Shown here: positions 54,810 through 64,000 of the stretch, piece after piece
Numbering within the stretch: position 1 is the stretch's first letter
Layout of the letters: each line of letters begins with the position of its first letter
DNA from: Isoetes taiwanensis
Taxonomy: Eukaryota; Streptophyta; Lycopodiopsida; Isoetales; Isoetaceae
DNA: 64,000 bases
Assembly (NCBI GenBank): GCA_021234155.1
Contig: JAJEKV010000139.1
Location: 578,809-642,808, forward strand
Direction: 5' to 3'
Notes under the pieces: generated by a model
Database searches by the model: none
Seen by the model: only the letters and a program-made list of their open reading frames with translations
Told to the model about the DNA's origin: nothing
Program-made: the position numbers and the translations under genes

Positions 54810-57290
54810 TTTTGAAATTTGTAACGCAGTAGCCATGGAAAGTCCACATTCTTCCCACAATCCATGCTTTATACAAAAAGCAAATTCAAAATTCGACCAG
54901 GGGCGGAAGCCCAGATTGGGATGAAGTAAAGATCCCGTTACTAACTTTATATGCTAATCGCTAAATAAACGGTAAAGTCTATCATTAAAGCTTCAACCCA
55001 CACATTCAAATTTTGAATGTAGAAGTGGAAATGGATTCCAAATGAAAATAGGGCAAGACAAGAATCTAAGGATGCATGATTGGTATCCGACAAACCAAGA
55101 GACACCGGGCCATGAGTTGCCGGTATGCTATAACGCAAAGTGGCTTTTTAGAAGCCACCGTTGCGCCGCCAACTGGCCCGGCAGGAATAGCCATACATGC
55201 CATAGATAGCGCGACTCTTATTCCTGGAGAATATCTCCAAGCAACCGACCGAAAAAGGGGCTGAAATATGACGGAATGAAGTTGATAGGAGGCCATTTTA
55301 GTTCATAAAACATATAACTTGGAATGATAGATATTATTTGTATGCAAAGGGAGACTATTGACGGCGACTTGTGGTTTAGTTTTACTGGACAACAAATAAG
55401 AAAGTGGATCACACGATGAATTAGTGTGTTCCATTTTGTTGCATATGTACCATTCGCCAGTGATCCTTGAAAAATAATATGCTCTTGAAAAGGGATGATG
55501 CGATTCTATGTACTTAAGAAAGTGATAACATGTACAAGAAAAGTTAGTATTCAAATGGAATAGAAGCAAAAAACTTTTATTATCTCAAATTTTTATGGCC
55601 TAAGGGCTCTTTACATCATTTTGTAAATTTAAATGCCCGAGGGCTTCAACTATATATATTCACAAATCAAAAAGTCCTGAGGCTTGCAAATATATGGTAA
55701 GAAGTCGGAGGCAAGCTCAGACTCAAGAACAAGGAAAAAAAATAAGAGGGTGCTCTCAGCCTCTAACAAATTTCATTCATCTCCGCTTCATCATCCGTAA
55801 AAAAATAAGAAATGTAACTCCGTTAGTTGAATGCTTAAGAAAAAAGAAAGAAAACATGCATGTAACATGAACTAACCATGAGCTCCTCGAAGTCAATATT
55901 TCGTTTCAACTTCTTCTTTTCATCTTCTTCATCATTCGCTTTTCTCCGCTTAGACCCACGCCCATTTTCTCCAAGACCCCATCCAGCCTTTCAAGAACAC
56001 TGCGGATGAACTCCCTCGTCCACTGATTCTTCATTCTCCCATTCCTCGTCAAAGGAACCGAGGAATCGCAGGACGGAGCGGAAGCAGAACTGCGGGTGCC
56101 TTTGAGGGAACTGTGTAGCAGAGGAGGGAGGAACACCCCTTCCAGCTCTAATGAAGAAAAGCCTTCGTGGGAGGACATCACCTCCCTTCCTGTAGGGCTG
56201 ATCTCTTCATGCATGATGTGGACTAGAGAAATTGGGCGGAGGATCTAGCAAAGATTGGGCGAGATTGGGGGAGAATGGGCTTAACCTAGGGGCTGAATAG
56301 GAAGGGATTAGACGGAAAATCGAAATGATCTCAGACTCCAGTCCCCTATCAACCATCATTACATGCCATTATGCATATTCAAATTTGAGCCATATCTAAT
56401 ATCTTCCTTTTTAAATTTTATACCTAACATCCATAATATCTTCCTTAACCTTATTCAAATACCAATATCTTCTCTTTTTAACCTTTATTCCTAAACCCAT
56501 ATGATTTGAGTTTAACCAGTAACATGAACACCGATAGAATTCGACTTAATGATAACATTTAATACCAAGATGTTAATAGCCACACTCACATGCGTCTATT
56601 AATTGGGATTTAAAAACACCAAACCCTCCTCGACAAAACCCACGTAAGTGCCGACCACTTGTGTTTAAGTTAATTTCCGGGAGGTCAGCAACTTCCATTA
56701 TCGGTAGATCGCACTCCGAAATCAAGGGTGTGGTATTTTATGCCCCAACACACCGGGCCAGTGGTGAGCCGAACGTCCGTATCAACTTCGCTTTCTTTGA
56801 AATTTGCAACGGGTATTATGGAAATCGAAGTCCATTCTCCACAATCCATGCTTTTATACATTAAGCAAATTCAAATTTGGAATTTGTAGGGGGAAGCCCA
56901 GATAGGATGAAGTGAAGATCGGTTACGCTACCGCAATGGCCGAACGAAAGTCCGACTGGTCAACCACACATTCAACTTTTGAAAATGTAGAAGGCTGGAC
57001 GACGCTAATAAGAGACACCGCCATGAGTTGTCGGTATGGTAATGCAAGTGGCATTTTAGAAGCCATCGTTGCATCAGTCCCGCTATTCTGGACAACCAAA
57101 TTTAATGCCACAAATACATATGGCGCCATGAATGTGCAATCCCCCTTATTCCGGCTAATATTCCAAGCAAATCCTGTGAATTATGAGAGTTTGGCATCCT
57201 AGGTGGCATGGGAAAAAAGGAGCGAAATATGACGCGGGAGCTCTGGCTGGATAGAGGCCATTTTTCGTGACCCCAACCGTACTCTAATGC
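54810..57290 (+). repeat. Paralogous segment pair (54810-55320 and 56790-57290)
   Basis: Two roughly 500-base segments align in order: TTTGAAATTTG.AACG, CACAATCCATGCTTT, GCAAATTCAAA, GGAAGCCCAGAT.GGATGAAG, CCACACATTCAA, AGAGACACCG, GCCATGAGTTG, GAAATATGACG and AGGCCATTTT. They are strongly diverged with many small gaps. The second keeps the longer open stretch (RDTAMSCRYGNASGILEAIV). They look like old copies of one gene; unrecognised. Confidence 0.7.
55890..56214 (-). CDS. Small frame with basic, NLS-like C-terminus (unrecognised)
   Basis: A 102-codon ATG frame (MHEEISPTGREVMSSHEGFS) contains an amphipathic helix (WTREFIRSVLERLDGVLEKM). In the overlapping next frame the end reads GRGSKRRKANDEEDEKKKLK followed by RNIDFEELM and a donor ATG|GTTAGT, a typical bipartite nuclear signal before a splice site. 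One frame slip between the two would explain this, so the gene is probably decayed. An AT-rich, promoter-like stretch lies upstream (56340-56640). Confidence 0.35.
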
Positions 57291-60200
57291 ATTCGATGGT
57301 CCACGGAACATCTGGAAGATGCCCCGCCTCGCTTCAGACAAGTATAGAGCTTCCTCTGGATCGACCGAGGATTTGCCGTGATTATGCTATTAGCTGCATT
57401 CGGGCTTATCTAGAATGATTGAAACTCAATTTCTTTTTCTCAGACTTCCCGATAAGGAGGCTACTAGGGAGGTCCCCGACTAGGAGAGCGGCCCATATGG
57501 CAATATAAAAGCCTTTCTTTGGTTCCCATTTGGCGCCTATATTGGTGGCGGCAGTACTTTAGATGTGTCTTCTTCCAAACTTGGCGGCTTTTTGTTTTCC
57601 AACTCCTGGCCACCATTTTGGGATCAATAGTACGCATTCATCTTTCCATGTTTTACTCTCTCCCATAACCTTCCACTGCAGACCTGGCTGCTCAAGGATC
57701 CCCGTAACATGTAGAGCCCGAGGCGATGAACTCATCGTAAGATATGCTTGTACCAACATGCCGCCGTTCAATCAGAGAATTGTGATTTGTTTACAACCAA
57801 TGTGCCCTAGGAACATAGTCCGGACTTGAAGTCCTCGCAAAGATTTGAATCTCTACAACGGCTGCTCAACCCATGGGATCGCGTGCATAACCCCTTCCAC
57901 CGTGATTCGTGCACTTAGAAAGATTGTTTGTAAGCAGCCACTTGCTAATGTCCTTTTCAAATATGCTATAAAAAACTTGTTAAACTCCCCGTACAAGATT
58001 CGGGTCTCGAACCAAGATGCCGACGTAGAGGTTGTGGCGCTTCAGCCATGCCGACTTCGAGTGTAATGCCTGGGGCCGATTGACGTGGCAGCCGATGATG
58101 CTACTCCGGAAGTGCCGGTGGCCAAGGGAGAGCAGCCATGGAGCATCTTCTGCTCATAAACGGGTAAACATCCTTATCCTTGCAGCGAGCAAGGTCACGT
58201 CGGCAGAATTCACTTTCTATGGCCTCGCTAAGGTGGATAAAGCACTCCGCGGGCCTTAACCAGATGCTTCGCCATGCTAGCGTCCTTGGCAAAGAAGTGA
58301 GGGGAAATCCCGACCTGAAATGAAGGCGTAAAGGAAGAATCTTGTGAGTTGATTCCCTTCTAAATTGATGGCAGAATCCTCGCTTCCTGGCCTCCTCCCA
58401 CCTCCTCTCCTTTAGATGCTCTTATTGTCACGCAGATCTTTCCTTCTTCATCGCCTGTTAGAATGGGGACATCATTAATTGACATTTTTAACATGGGACC
58501 CCACGCATGGCGGTAAAGACTTCTGCATCACCGTTGAACCAGCATCCCTGTAGCATAAGTTACACTGCCAGAAGCTTCAATAGGCTCCACATCCTCCCGA
58601 TGAAAACTTAACAAATTTTGAACTTAAAAGTAGACACTCAACAGTGCGGAAGCTAGCTCCAGGAAGTTGTGCCGACAATATCCGTACCAACCTCGCAAAG
58701 AACTTGTGTTCTGGATTCACATGAATATTGGCTATCACTACGGTCAATATACATACGCACAAGTGATGTCATACACCTACACAACTGGCTTATTTATGTA
58801 GGATGTTCCTGCTCATGAATGAATCCTTTATAAGAGTGATAGTGAGAGCCGGGTTTGGGAAGCCCACTCCCTCCTCGGCAAAACGCTGCAAGATATTACG
58901 GACCTTTTGTTTCAAAGATACATAGTTATTAGGGTGGAGATATTTTTGGGAGAACACGAATTTCTCCGCTTCTATATTAGCCATGAGCTATCCTTTGCAT
59001 AGACAAAGCAACTCTTTTCCGCTTTCCAAGATGATGGATACGTGCCTGTCAATATCTCCTTTTCCTGTAAATAGAAAACTCAAACACCTTCAATTTTTCC
59101 TATTAATCGACGGAATTCCCACAATGCATGAGATAGTGTTCTGCTGGTTTCTACTTCACCGATTGGGCAACCTTCTGGATAACGCTGAACTTTGCTCACC
59201 AATATGTTGACCCCGATTGCTCCTGCGAAAATTCCACAAAGAGTGCGCGGATACCTTTGCGCGCCTTCCGCACCCTTCCATACTTGAGCGACTGGTTTAA
59301 CGTTAACTCCCCATTGGAGAAGGAGACTTTATCAATTCATTTCCATGCAGATCCCAGATGCTCCTTCAAACAAAATGATATTTTTATCAAGATTTTCATG
59401 GAGTAGGCGTGAAGCACCTAATTTCAGGGAACAAAGATAAGGCGTAGTATTGTCAATGCATCTATTTTGCAGTAAATTCGAGGATCTCAAAAGATTCTCA
59501 AGTTAAACTCATGGAATGACTCCTAGAACGACCAGACAATCGCGACGATACCAATCTCCAATGCAAGATAAACCTACCCCTGTCCATCTATTTTGAGTTC
59601 TTTATTCACCACCGAGAAAAGTGCGTGGCACGCGCCTCTCGTCACTTGCAACCACCACAATGGCATAGACACGAGGTGTACAAATTTCGGATATCCAGCG
59701 CCACAAAACTTTTACTATCTCCCAAGCTTTTAACGATCCCTTTTGAAATAGCGAGGCTTCCCGCTGTGATGCTCTAATTTAGGCAAAAGAGGGCCTGTAG
59801 GGCAGATCCCCGCTTTTATGGTTTTCAAAGAAGGTGGCTACAAAGGGATTAATGACGGTGTTTTGAGTAAGCTCAAGGTCTCCTGCATGATTTCAAGTCC
59901 CTCACGGGAGAATTTCCCACGCGAATTTGCAAAACTATGATCTTACTGCGTAAACTTAAAAAGTCAAGCATTCTAGTCCCCATGAGATGGTATCTCAAAC
60001 ACTTTCCACGCCATTACTTTGGCATTTTCCTTCCTCATTTCCAACCCGCACAAAAATTTTGCACCATTTTTATAACTCGCTGGCTTTGATCTCGTAACCA
60101 ACAACACCACCGGTCGCAGCTGATAAATGTGAGTATCGCTAAGCACTCTGACTTAGCTAACAGATAACTCTTGCTACCATGGAGAGCTTAATAACTCTTC

Positions 60201-60882
60201 AACGCCATCTCAAATGCTATTCTAAACCGCGGGAAAGCAAGTATTCATCCCATATATTCAAGATGAGGTGCATACCCCGGATTGGAACACCGAAGCAATC
60301 TTCGGACGCAGCAATCTAACAAAGTGCCTATGGGCCCCTAGTGGAAATGGTAACGGGAGCCGGAAGAGGCTCATCTACGCCGGCCAAACGCAGCATATTT
60401 GCTCCACTGGAGAAAATAGCTCCATGTTGGTAGAGAAAGAATTCAATAATCGCTTCATACATTCAGCATAGATTATCTTCCGAGGGATTCGGAATAAAAG
60501 TGTCATCAGCAGATTGGTTACAAATTTGTTTTAATCCATCTTAAACATATGTTGAGTTTTTACTATCACGTATAGAGGTCCACTTACTTCAAGGTCATAA
60601 CTTTCTCCTAGGGAGACTGGATTAGGATGATTTTTGTTCTTTTTCGTGGGGCACACCAATTGGCCCAAAATTTTCAGTTTACAGGCTGTGGCATCAACAA
60701 ATTCGATAAAACCAAAATGCGGTAGAAGGCGACATTTTGAGTGTTTAAAATTGAATTTGGGATGTCTGAAATGTCCTCGGCGACGAAATATGCGTCCGCT
60801 TTATTTTTATACGTATAAATTTTTTTCACATAATTTTTTTTTTTTAAAGAATTGAATTCAAATCTTCCGGAAGTTTCTTTTT
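57291..60882. other. Fossil block, part without recognisable genes
   Basis: Protein-like runs, mainly on the minus strand at 58.1-59.3 kb (NIEAEKFVFSQKYLHPNNYV; IHVNPEHKFFARLVRILSAQ; AGAIGVNILVSKVQRYPEGC), none assignable. No RNA gene or transposon end. Confidence 0.35.
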
Positions 60883-61610
60883 TTGTATTCGCCTTTTGTG
60901 TCTTCAACCACCCTTGGACGCCATAGCCGTCGAACCAAGCTCAACCACCATAGCCAACCTTGCCCGCCTACCTTGCTACCCACCCTACCTAGCGCCGCTA
61001 ATCCTCATCTTGCTTCTACCCTAAACCCCATGTCTTCTGATGAGATGGCTCGTATACACATGGAACAAACTTATAAAACCCTCAGCATCATTTAAAACTT
61101 CACCGTTCTCGGGTCTCTTCTTGGCACCGACCCTGAACCTGAGAAAGTAGAACTCCTTTTGGACCAATTAGTTTTGCGCTTTAAGTCAGGAGGGAGAATC
61201 CCCTTTTCAATATTTTCATGGCTGGCACAACCAAGGAAAGCAATGCTTTGGGAGAGTGGTAGAGAAACCTGCAGATCAAATTTTGGTCATCACCAAGTTC
61301 TTTCCGCCAGAATCTTCAACAAAGGATGAAACTGAAGCGTCGGGTGGTAGCGTGGTAATAGGTATGGCTTTGGAAAGCGGTCTGCGAGGAAATAGCGGGG
61401 AGTTCGAACTATCTTGGAAATGGCGAGTTTATTGATGATGGCAACTCCCTTATCCTGCCATCTTATTATTGACAAGAGGACCGAGACCTTTCTTTGGGAT
61501 GGCCTCACGGTAACTACCCCTAGCACCGTAGCGATGAGCCCAGAGATGGCGGCTATACCCGGATCGCTACAACTAGAGATACAGGGCAATTTGTTTTGAG
61601 ACTAGAAGCG
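60883..61610 (+). other. Decayed plus-strand coding region (unrecognised)
   Basis: A Pro-rich run (SQPCPPTLLPTLPSAANPHL), then MSSDEMARIHMEQTYKTLS, then after an interruption LGSLLGTDPEPEKVELLLDQ, and later WDGLTVTTPSTVAMSPEMAA. Residues are clearly protein-like over about 600 bases but several interruptions are present. It directly precedes the second H3-like gene. Confidence 0.4.
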
Positions 61611-61864
61611 GCAACTGCGCCGGAGGGTAGCCAGATATAAAGGGAAGTAGAGCCAGAACACAAGTCGAGACCCAGTTGAAGAGCCGCACTATCGAGAGAA
61701 AGCACAAGAACACCCCTCGGCCGGTTGGGAGGTAGTATAAGCGATTTATAAAGCGGCGAAGGGGCGGGAAAGCCAAGAGTCGCGGGTGTGAAGCCCCTAG
61801 TCAGAAGGGGCTAATCACTGGAACCAGCAGCGGCAAAACACTTCCTTTGCCCCCCCGCAGCCTA

Positions 61865-62207
61865 AAGCGTAAGCGAGAAGAAACACTAACGTTTCCAGAA
61901 GCTGACCTTTGTGCATTGAGGGAGATCAGAAAATATTAGAAATTCGGTAGCTTGCCCGACATTAGAAATTCGGCGTAGAATTGATCATAGGTGCCCTTCC
62001 GGTAGTGCGGGGAAGTCGCCCTAAGAATTCAAGACTGATCTGCGCTTCGAACACATGCTATTTCTTTGCTCTGCGAGGGGTACGTAGAGTTATTTGATTG
62101 CTCTCTGCGGGTGTATGAAACCAAACCTGCGTTTGTTAGTACCAAAGAAGAGTCTCACCATTATGCCTAAGGATTTGGGATTAGGCTGACGAATCCGCGG
62201 AGATCCA
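61865..62207 (+). pseudogene. Decayed histone H3-like gene 2
   Basis: In order: a basic tail (KRKREET), ALREIRKY (exact H3 sequence, 61913-61936), DNA equivalent to ELLI.K.PF..LVREVAQ, EFKTDLRF (exact H3 alpha-1/loop sequence), a degraded alpha-2 region, and TIMPKD followed by a recognisable RRIRG end near 62190-62207. It carries several small interruptions and is not translatable as one protein. With gene 1 at 45.6 kb it brackets the fossil block in the same orientation. Confidence 0.8.
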
Positions 62208-62510
62208 ATGTAAATTCTGAAAGTTTTTGTAATAATCGTTTATATATAAAAATTTTGTGCTCTTGTTATTGGTATGAATATATGGTATCCATCCATTGAC
62301 TTCAATTGTTTTGTATACCTCATGTGTTATAAAAAAATAAATAATAAAATATAAATTATTAATTCTTGACGTGGCGATGTCCGACAACTTTTCAAAAGGG
62401 AGAGACAATGGACAATCATTTTTGTTCATATTTTATAGTGCAACTCCAACTACTTGTATTCCTTCTCTCTCTTCTACCCTAGCATGGACTACTCTGCCCG
62501 TTTGCAATGG
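62208..62510. other. AT-rich gene-free stretch
   Basis: Downstream of the second H3-like gene. Nothing recognised. Confidence 0.5.
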
Positions 62511-62863
62511 TATATAAATGACGAGCAGTAGGATTCCCAAGTCCCATTTGAACCGAGATGGATCTCATTCTAAATATGGAAGCACCTCCAAATTATACTC
62601 AATTTCTTGAGTTCTACACTCAAACAATTGTCCCAAAGTGCATCCAACACGGGGATCCTCCCCGTCTATACTTGGATAGAGACACCTTGCATCCAGCAGG
62701 GACACTCCAGTCTATACTTGGATGGCGACACCTTGTATCGGATGTTGGGGATGATGATGGGGATGATGAGAGGATGTCATATTGGCATCTAGCAATGGGC
62801 AAAGAATGCCCTATCCCTCGATTAAATAAAACCGCTTATTTTGGAAGCTTCGGTTTGTCTTAA
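62511..62863 (+). CDS. Small ORF (101 aa) with TATA box and an internal 46-bp duplication
   Basis: TATATAAAT at 62511-62519 lies about 40 bases before the ATG at 62558. The product starts MDLILNMEAPPNYTQFLEFY and ends NKTAYFGSFGLS, with an acidic run (DVGDDDGDDE). GTCTATACTTGGAT at 62664 and 62710 marks a 46-base imperfect duplication that is not a multiple of three. No family recognised; a genuine small gene is possible but unproven. Confidence 0.3.
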
Positions 62864-63709
62864 CCATCCTTGTGGATCATTCTGCGTTGTGATGAGGCCG
62901 CACCGCCGAAGCTTGGGGAAGGTACCCATTCATACGATGAGATGATGAGAGGAGGTCAACCACCCAGGCAGAGCTTTGGCGATTTAAATTTGTCCGAGAT
63001 GCACATTGCATGGATAGAGCATAAACCTCTTTGGGTTGGATAGTCTCAGATTATTACGTGTCAATAAATAAAGATTACCTCTCCTGCTTGAGGAGGACAT
63101 CTTCTCCATGGACATCAATATGGCGCCAAAACCTATGTATTCCACCCTATCATGCAACGTTTTACCTTGGTTACTGCCCCAAAAAATATGAAGCTACAAG
63201 AAAAGTGCCATATAATGCTCTAAAGTTGAGTTCATGTCAATCCATGGTCCATTGTGTGTACTCAAATACGATAAAGTTGTGGACAAAATACAATGCTTCA
63301 CGATTATGTTTTAAAAAAAATATGGTCCATTTACAGTTCATGGGACACTGGATGCTGCAAATACACGACCGCATAGCATGTAAAAATACAACTGGATGCT
63401 GCAGCACAATCACGCATGCCTAATTCCGCTTCTGTGCAGGGTCCAACGATTCTCAGACCTGCTACTTTCAGAGTTTACAGGCACATAATAACATGAACCA
63501 TTTCGATAGTTTGCACCATTCTAACCCCATAATTATATATCAAACAGATCAGGAAATTTTAAGAGGCCTTCGCACAAAACGACAGGAGCTGGAAGTTGTA
63601 AATTGAGACAATGAGATTTGTAACTTATATACGGTGCATGCATAACGTTCTGATGGGCAGTTGAACATAATGCAACGATCGCCAGATCATACTACAATAC
63701 AATCAATTC
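62864..63709. other. Weakly coding stretch
   Basis: A 130-codon plus-strand frame at 63031-63423 has no domain or promoter that I recognise. The rest is the upstream flank of the last gene, with a possible TATA-like TTATATACGG near 63627. Confidence 0.4.
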
Positions 63710-64000
63710 ATGGATGCCCGCAGCAATATTAAACTGGATCTCCAATTGCGCAAAGACCTCGAATTCTGCAGCAAAAAATCACAGATCTGTGTTTTGATTT
63801 CGCTTCTGATCCTTGCAATCTGGTTGGGATTCATTATCTGCCAAAGCAGCAAACAAAAAGGGTTTTTTTCTGGTGAACTAGAGCGTAATAACATGTCTGG
63901 ATATGGGGCTTATGATCAACTGCTCAATCATAGGAGTACCAAACCCTTGAGTAAATTTGTGAGGCAGGCTATCAGAGCTAAACCGGCCTGTTATAAGAAC
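63710..64000 (+). CDS. N-terminal part of a single-pass (type II-like) membrane protein, cut by the window end
   Basis: The frame from ATG at 63710 is open to the last base (97 codons). It starts MDARSNIKLDLQLRKDLEFC, has one hydrophobic helix at about residues 32-50 (ICVLISLLILAIWLGFIIC) after a short basic cytosolic part, and continues as a hydrophilic stem (SGYGAYDQLLNHRS, RQAIRAKPACYKN). This is the layout of Golgi type II proteins such as plant glycosyltransferases, but no catalytic domain is in the window, so the identity is open. A cytosol-side Cys cluster is absent. The start is the first Met and gives a sensible topology. Confidence 0.6.
   Translation, partial: MDARSNIKLDLQLRKDLEFCSKKSQICVLISLLILAIWLGFIICQSSKQKGFFSGELERNNMSGYGAYDQLLNHRSTKPLSKFVRQAIRAKPACYKN

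Larger units (their letters stand above)
44441..62215. other. Compositionally distinct fossil block with decayed cassettes and H3-like genes
   Basis: About 18 kb without a recognisable intact gene or common plant transposon, but with many short protein-like stretches in changing frames, TATA boxes followed by pyrimidine-rich leaders, a recurring palindrome (half-site ATCACACGACG), internal paralogous segments and two H3-like pseudogenes near its ends. CpG-containing words (CGTCG, GCCGCC, TCCGCC) are commoner than in the flanks. Plus-strand units dominate at 44.4-52 kb; at 52.9-59 kb more protein-like runs are on the minus strand (for example RLKAKAILQHKIGGGQEG near 53.1 kb and NNYVSLKQKVRNILQRF near 58.9 kb). 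I recognise no viral hallmark protein. Foreign, virus-derived or old host origin all remain possible. It is heavily interrupted throughout. Confidence 0.5.

Noticed and set aside
44441-62215. Calling the block a definite giant-virus insertion
   Set aside because: No capsid, polymerase, ATPase or other hallmark was identified; palindromes, TATA boxes and H3-like pieces alone do not establish viral origin.
1-64000. tRNA or rRNA genes
   Set aside because: I looked for the T-loop GGTTCGAATC-type box with a matching A box and for rRNA core sequence and saw none; a dedicated scan could still find one.

Overview
This is nuclear DNA from a land plant with a large, repeat-rich genome. The evidence is genes with short exons and GT-AG introns, a plastid-targeted protein, an early-nodulin-like (phytocyanin) protein, a nepenthesin-type aspartic protease, an RDR-type RNA-dependent RNA polymerase fragment, a fragment of the plant-specific PHYLLO gene, CACTA-type MITEs, a LINE remnant and a Ty3/gypsy fossil. 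I cannot name the species. The gene sparsity and the degree of decay would suit a fern, lycophyte or gymnosperm better than a compact angiosperm genome; that is inference.

Layout. 0-6.4 kb: decayed repeats and two unrecognised open frames. 6.8-9.4 kb (+): an RDR core fragment followed by exons of an unrecognised gene. 10.5-11.2 kb (-): an intact two-exon early-nodulin-like protein. 12.6-13.2 kb: a tandemly duplicated exon. 14.1-14.5 kb (+): the last three exons of UNC-50. 15-19.7 kb: mostly non-coding, with two local tandem duplications and one exon-like piece on the minus strand. 19.7-23.8 kb: a large foldback element whose two ends are opposite-facing arrays of a 19-bp minisatellite around a long inner palindrome. 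24-27.3 kb: A-rich repeats and a broken LINE. 27.3-27.5 kb: a CACTA MITE with target-site duplication. 27.8-29.8 kb (-): an intact single-exon aspartic protease with a stray copy of its own 3' end just downstream. 30.4-31.7 kb (+): PHYLLO (MenC part) and SpoU methyltransferase exon fragments. 33.3-37.1 kb (-): the best gene of the window, an 11-exon plastid-targeted protein whose splice phases all agree (468 aa, four GR-D-L/HGG helical repeats). 38.3-39.0 kb (+): a subtilase pseudogene. 41.8-43.7 kb (-): a Ty3/gypsy fossil. 62.5-64 kb: two small frames, the last an open membrane-protein N-terminus running off the window.

The most unusual part is 44.4-62.2 kb. It looks different from the rest: it has no recognisable intact gene, many short interrupted open stretches, several TATA boxes with pyrimidine-rich leaders, paralogous duplicated segments, and two decayed histone H3-like genes close to its two ends. 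Within 44.4-52 kb the units are separated by a recurring palindrome with half-site ATCACACGACG and an often near-constant spacer. I read it as a fossil cassette array of foreign or otherwise unusual origin. A relic of a large DNA virus is one possibility and a decayed host histone/CENH3-like cluster is another; no viral hallmark gene was identified.

The genes do not form one pathway. They are independent plant genes separated by mobile-element debris.
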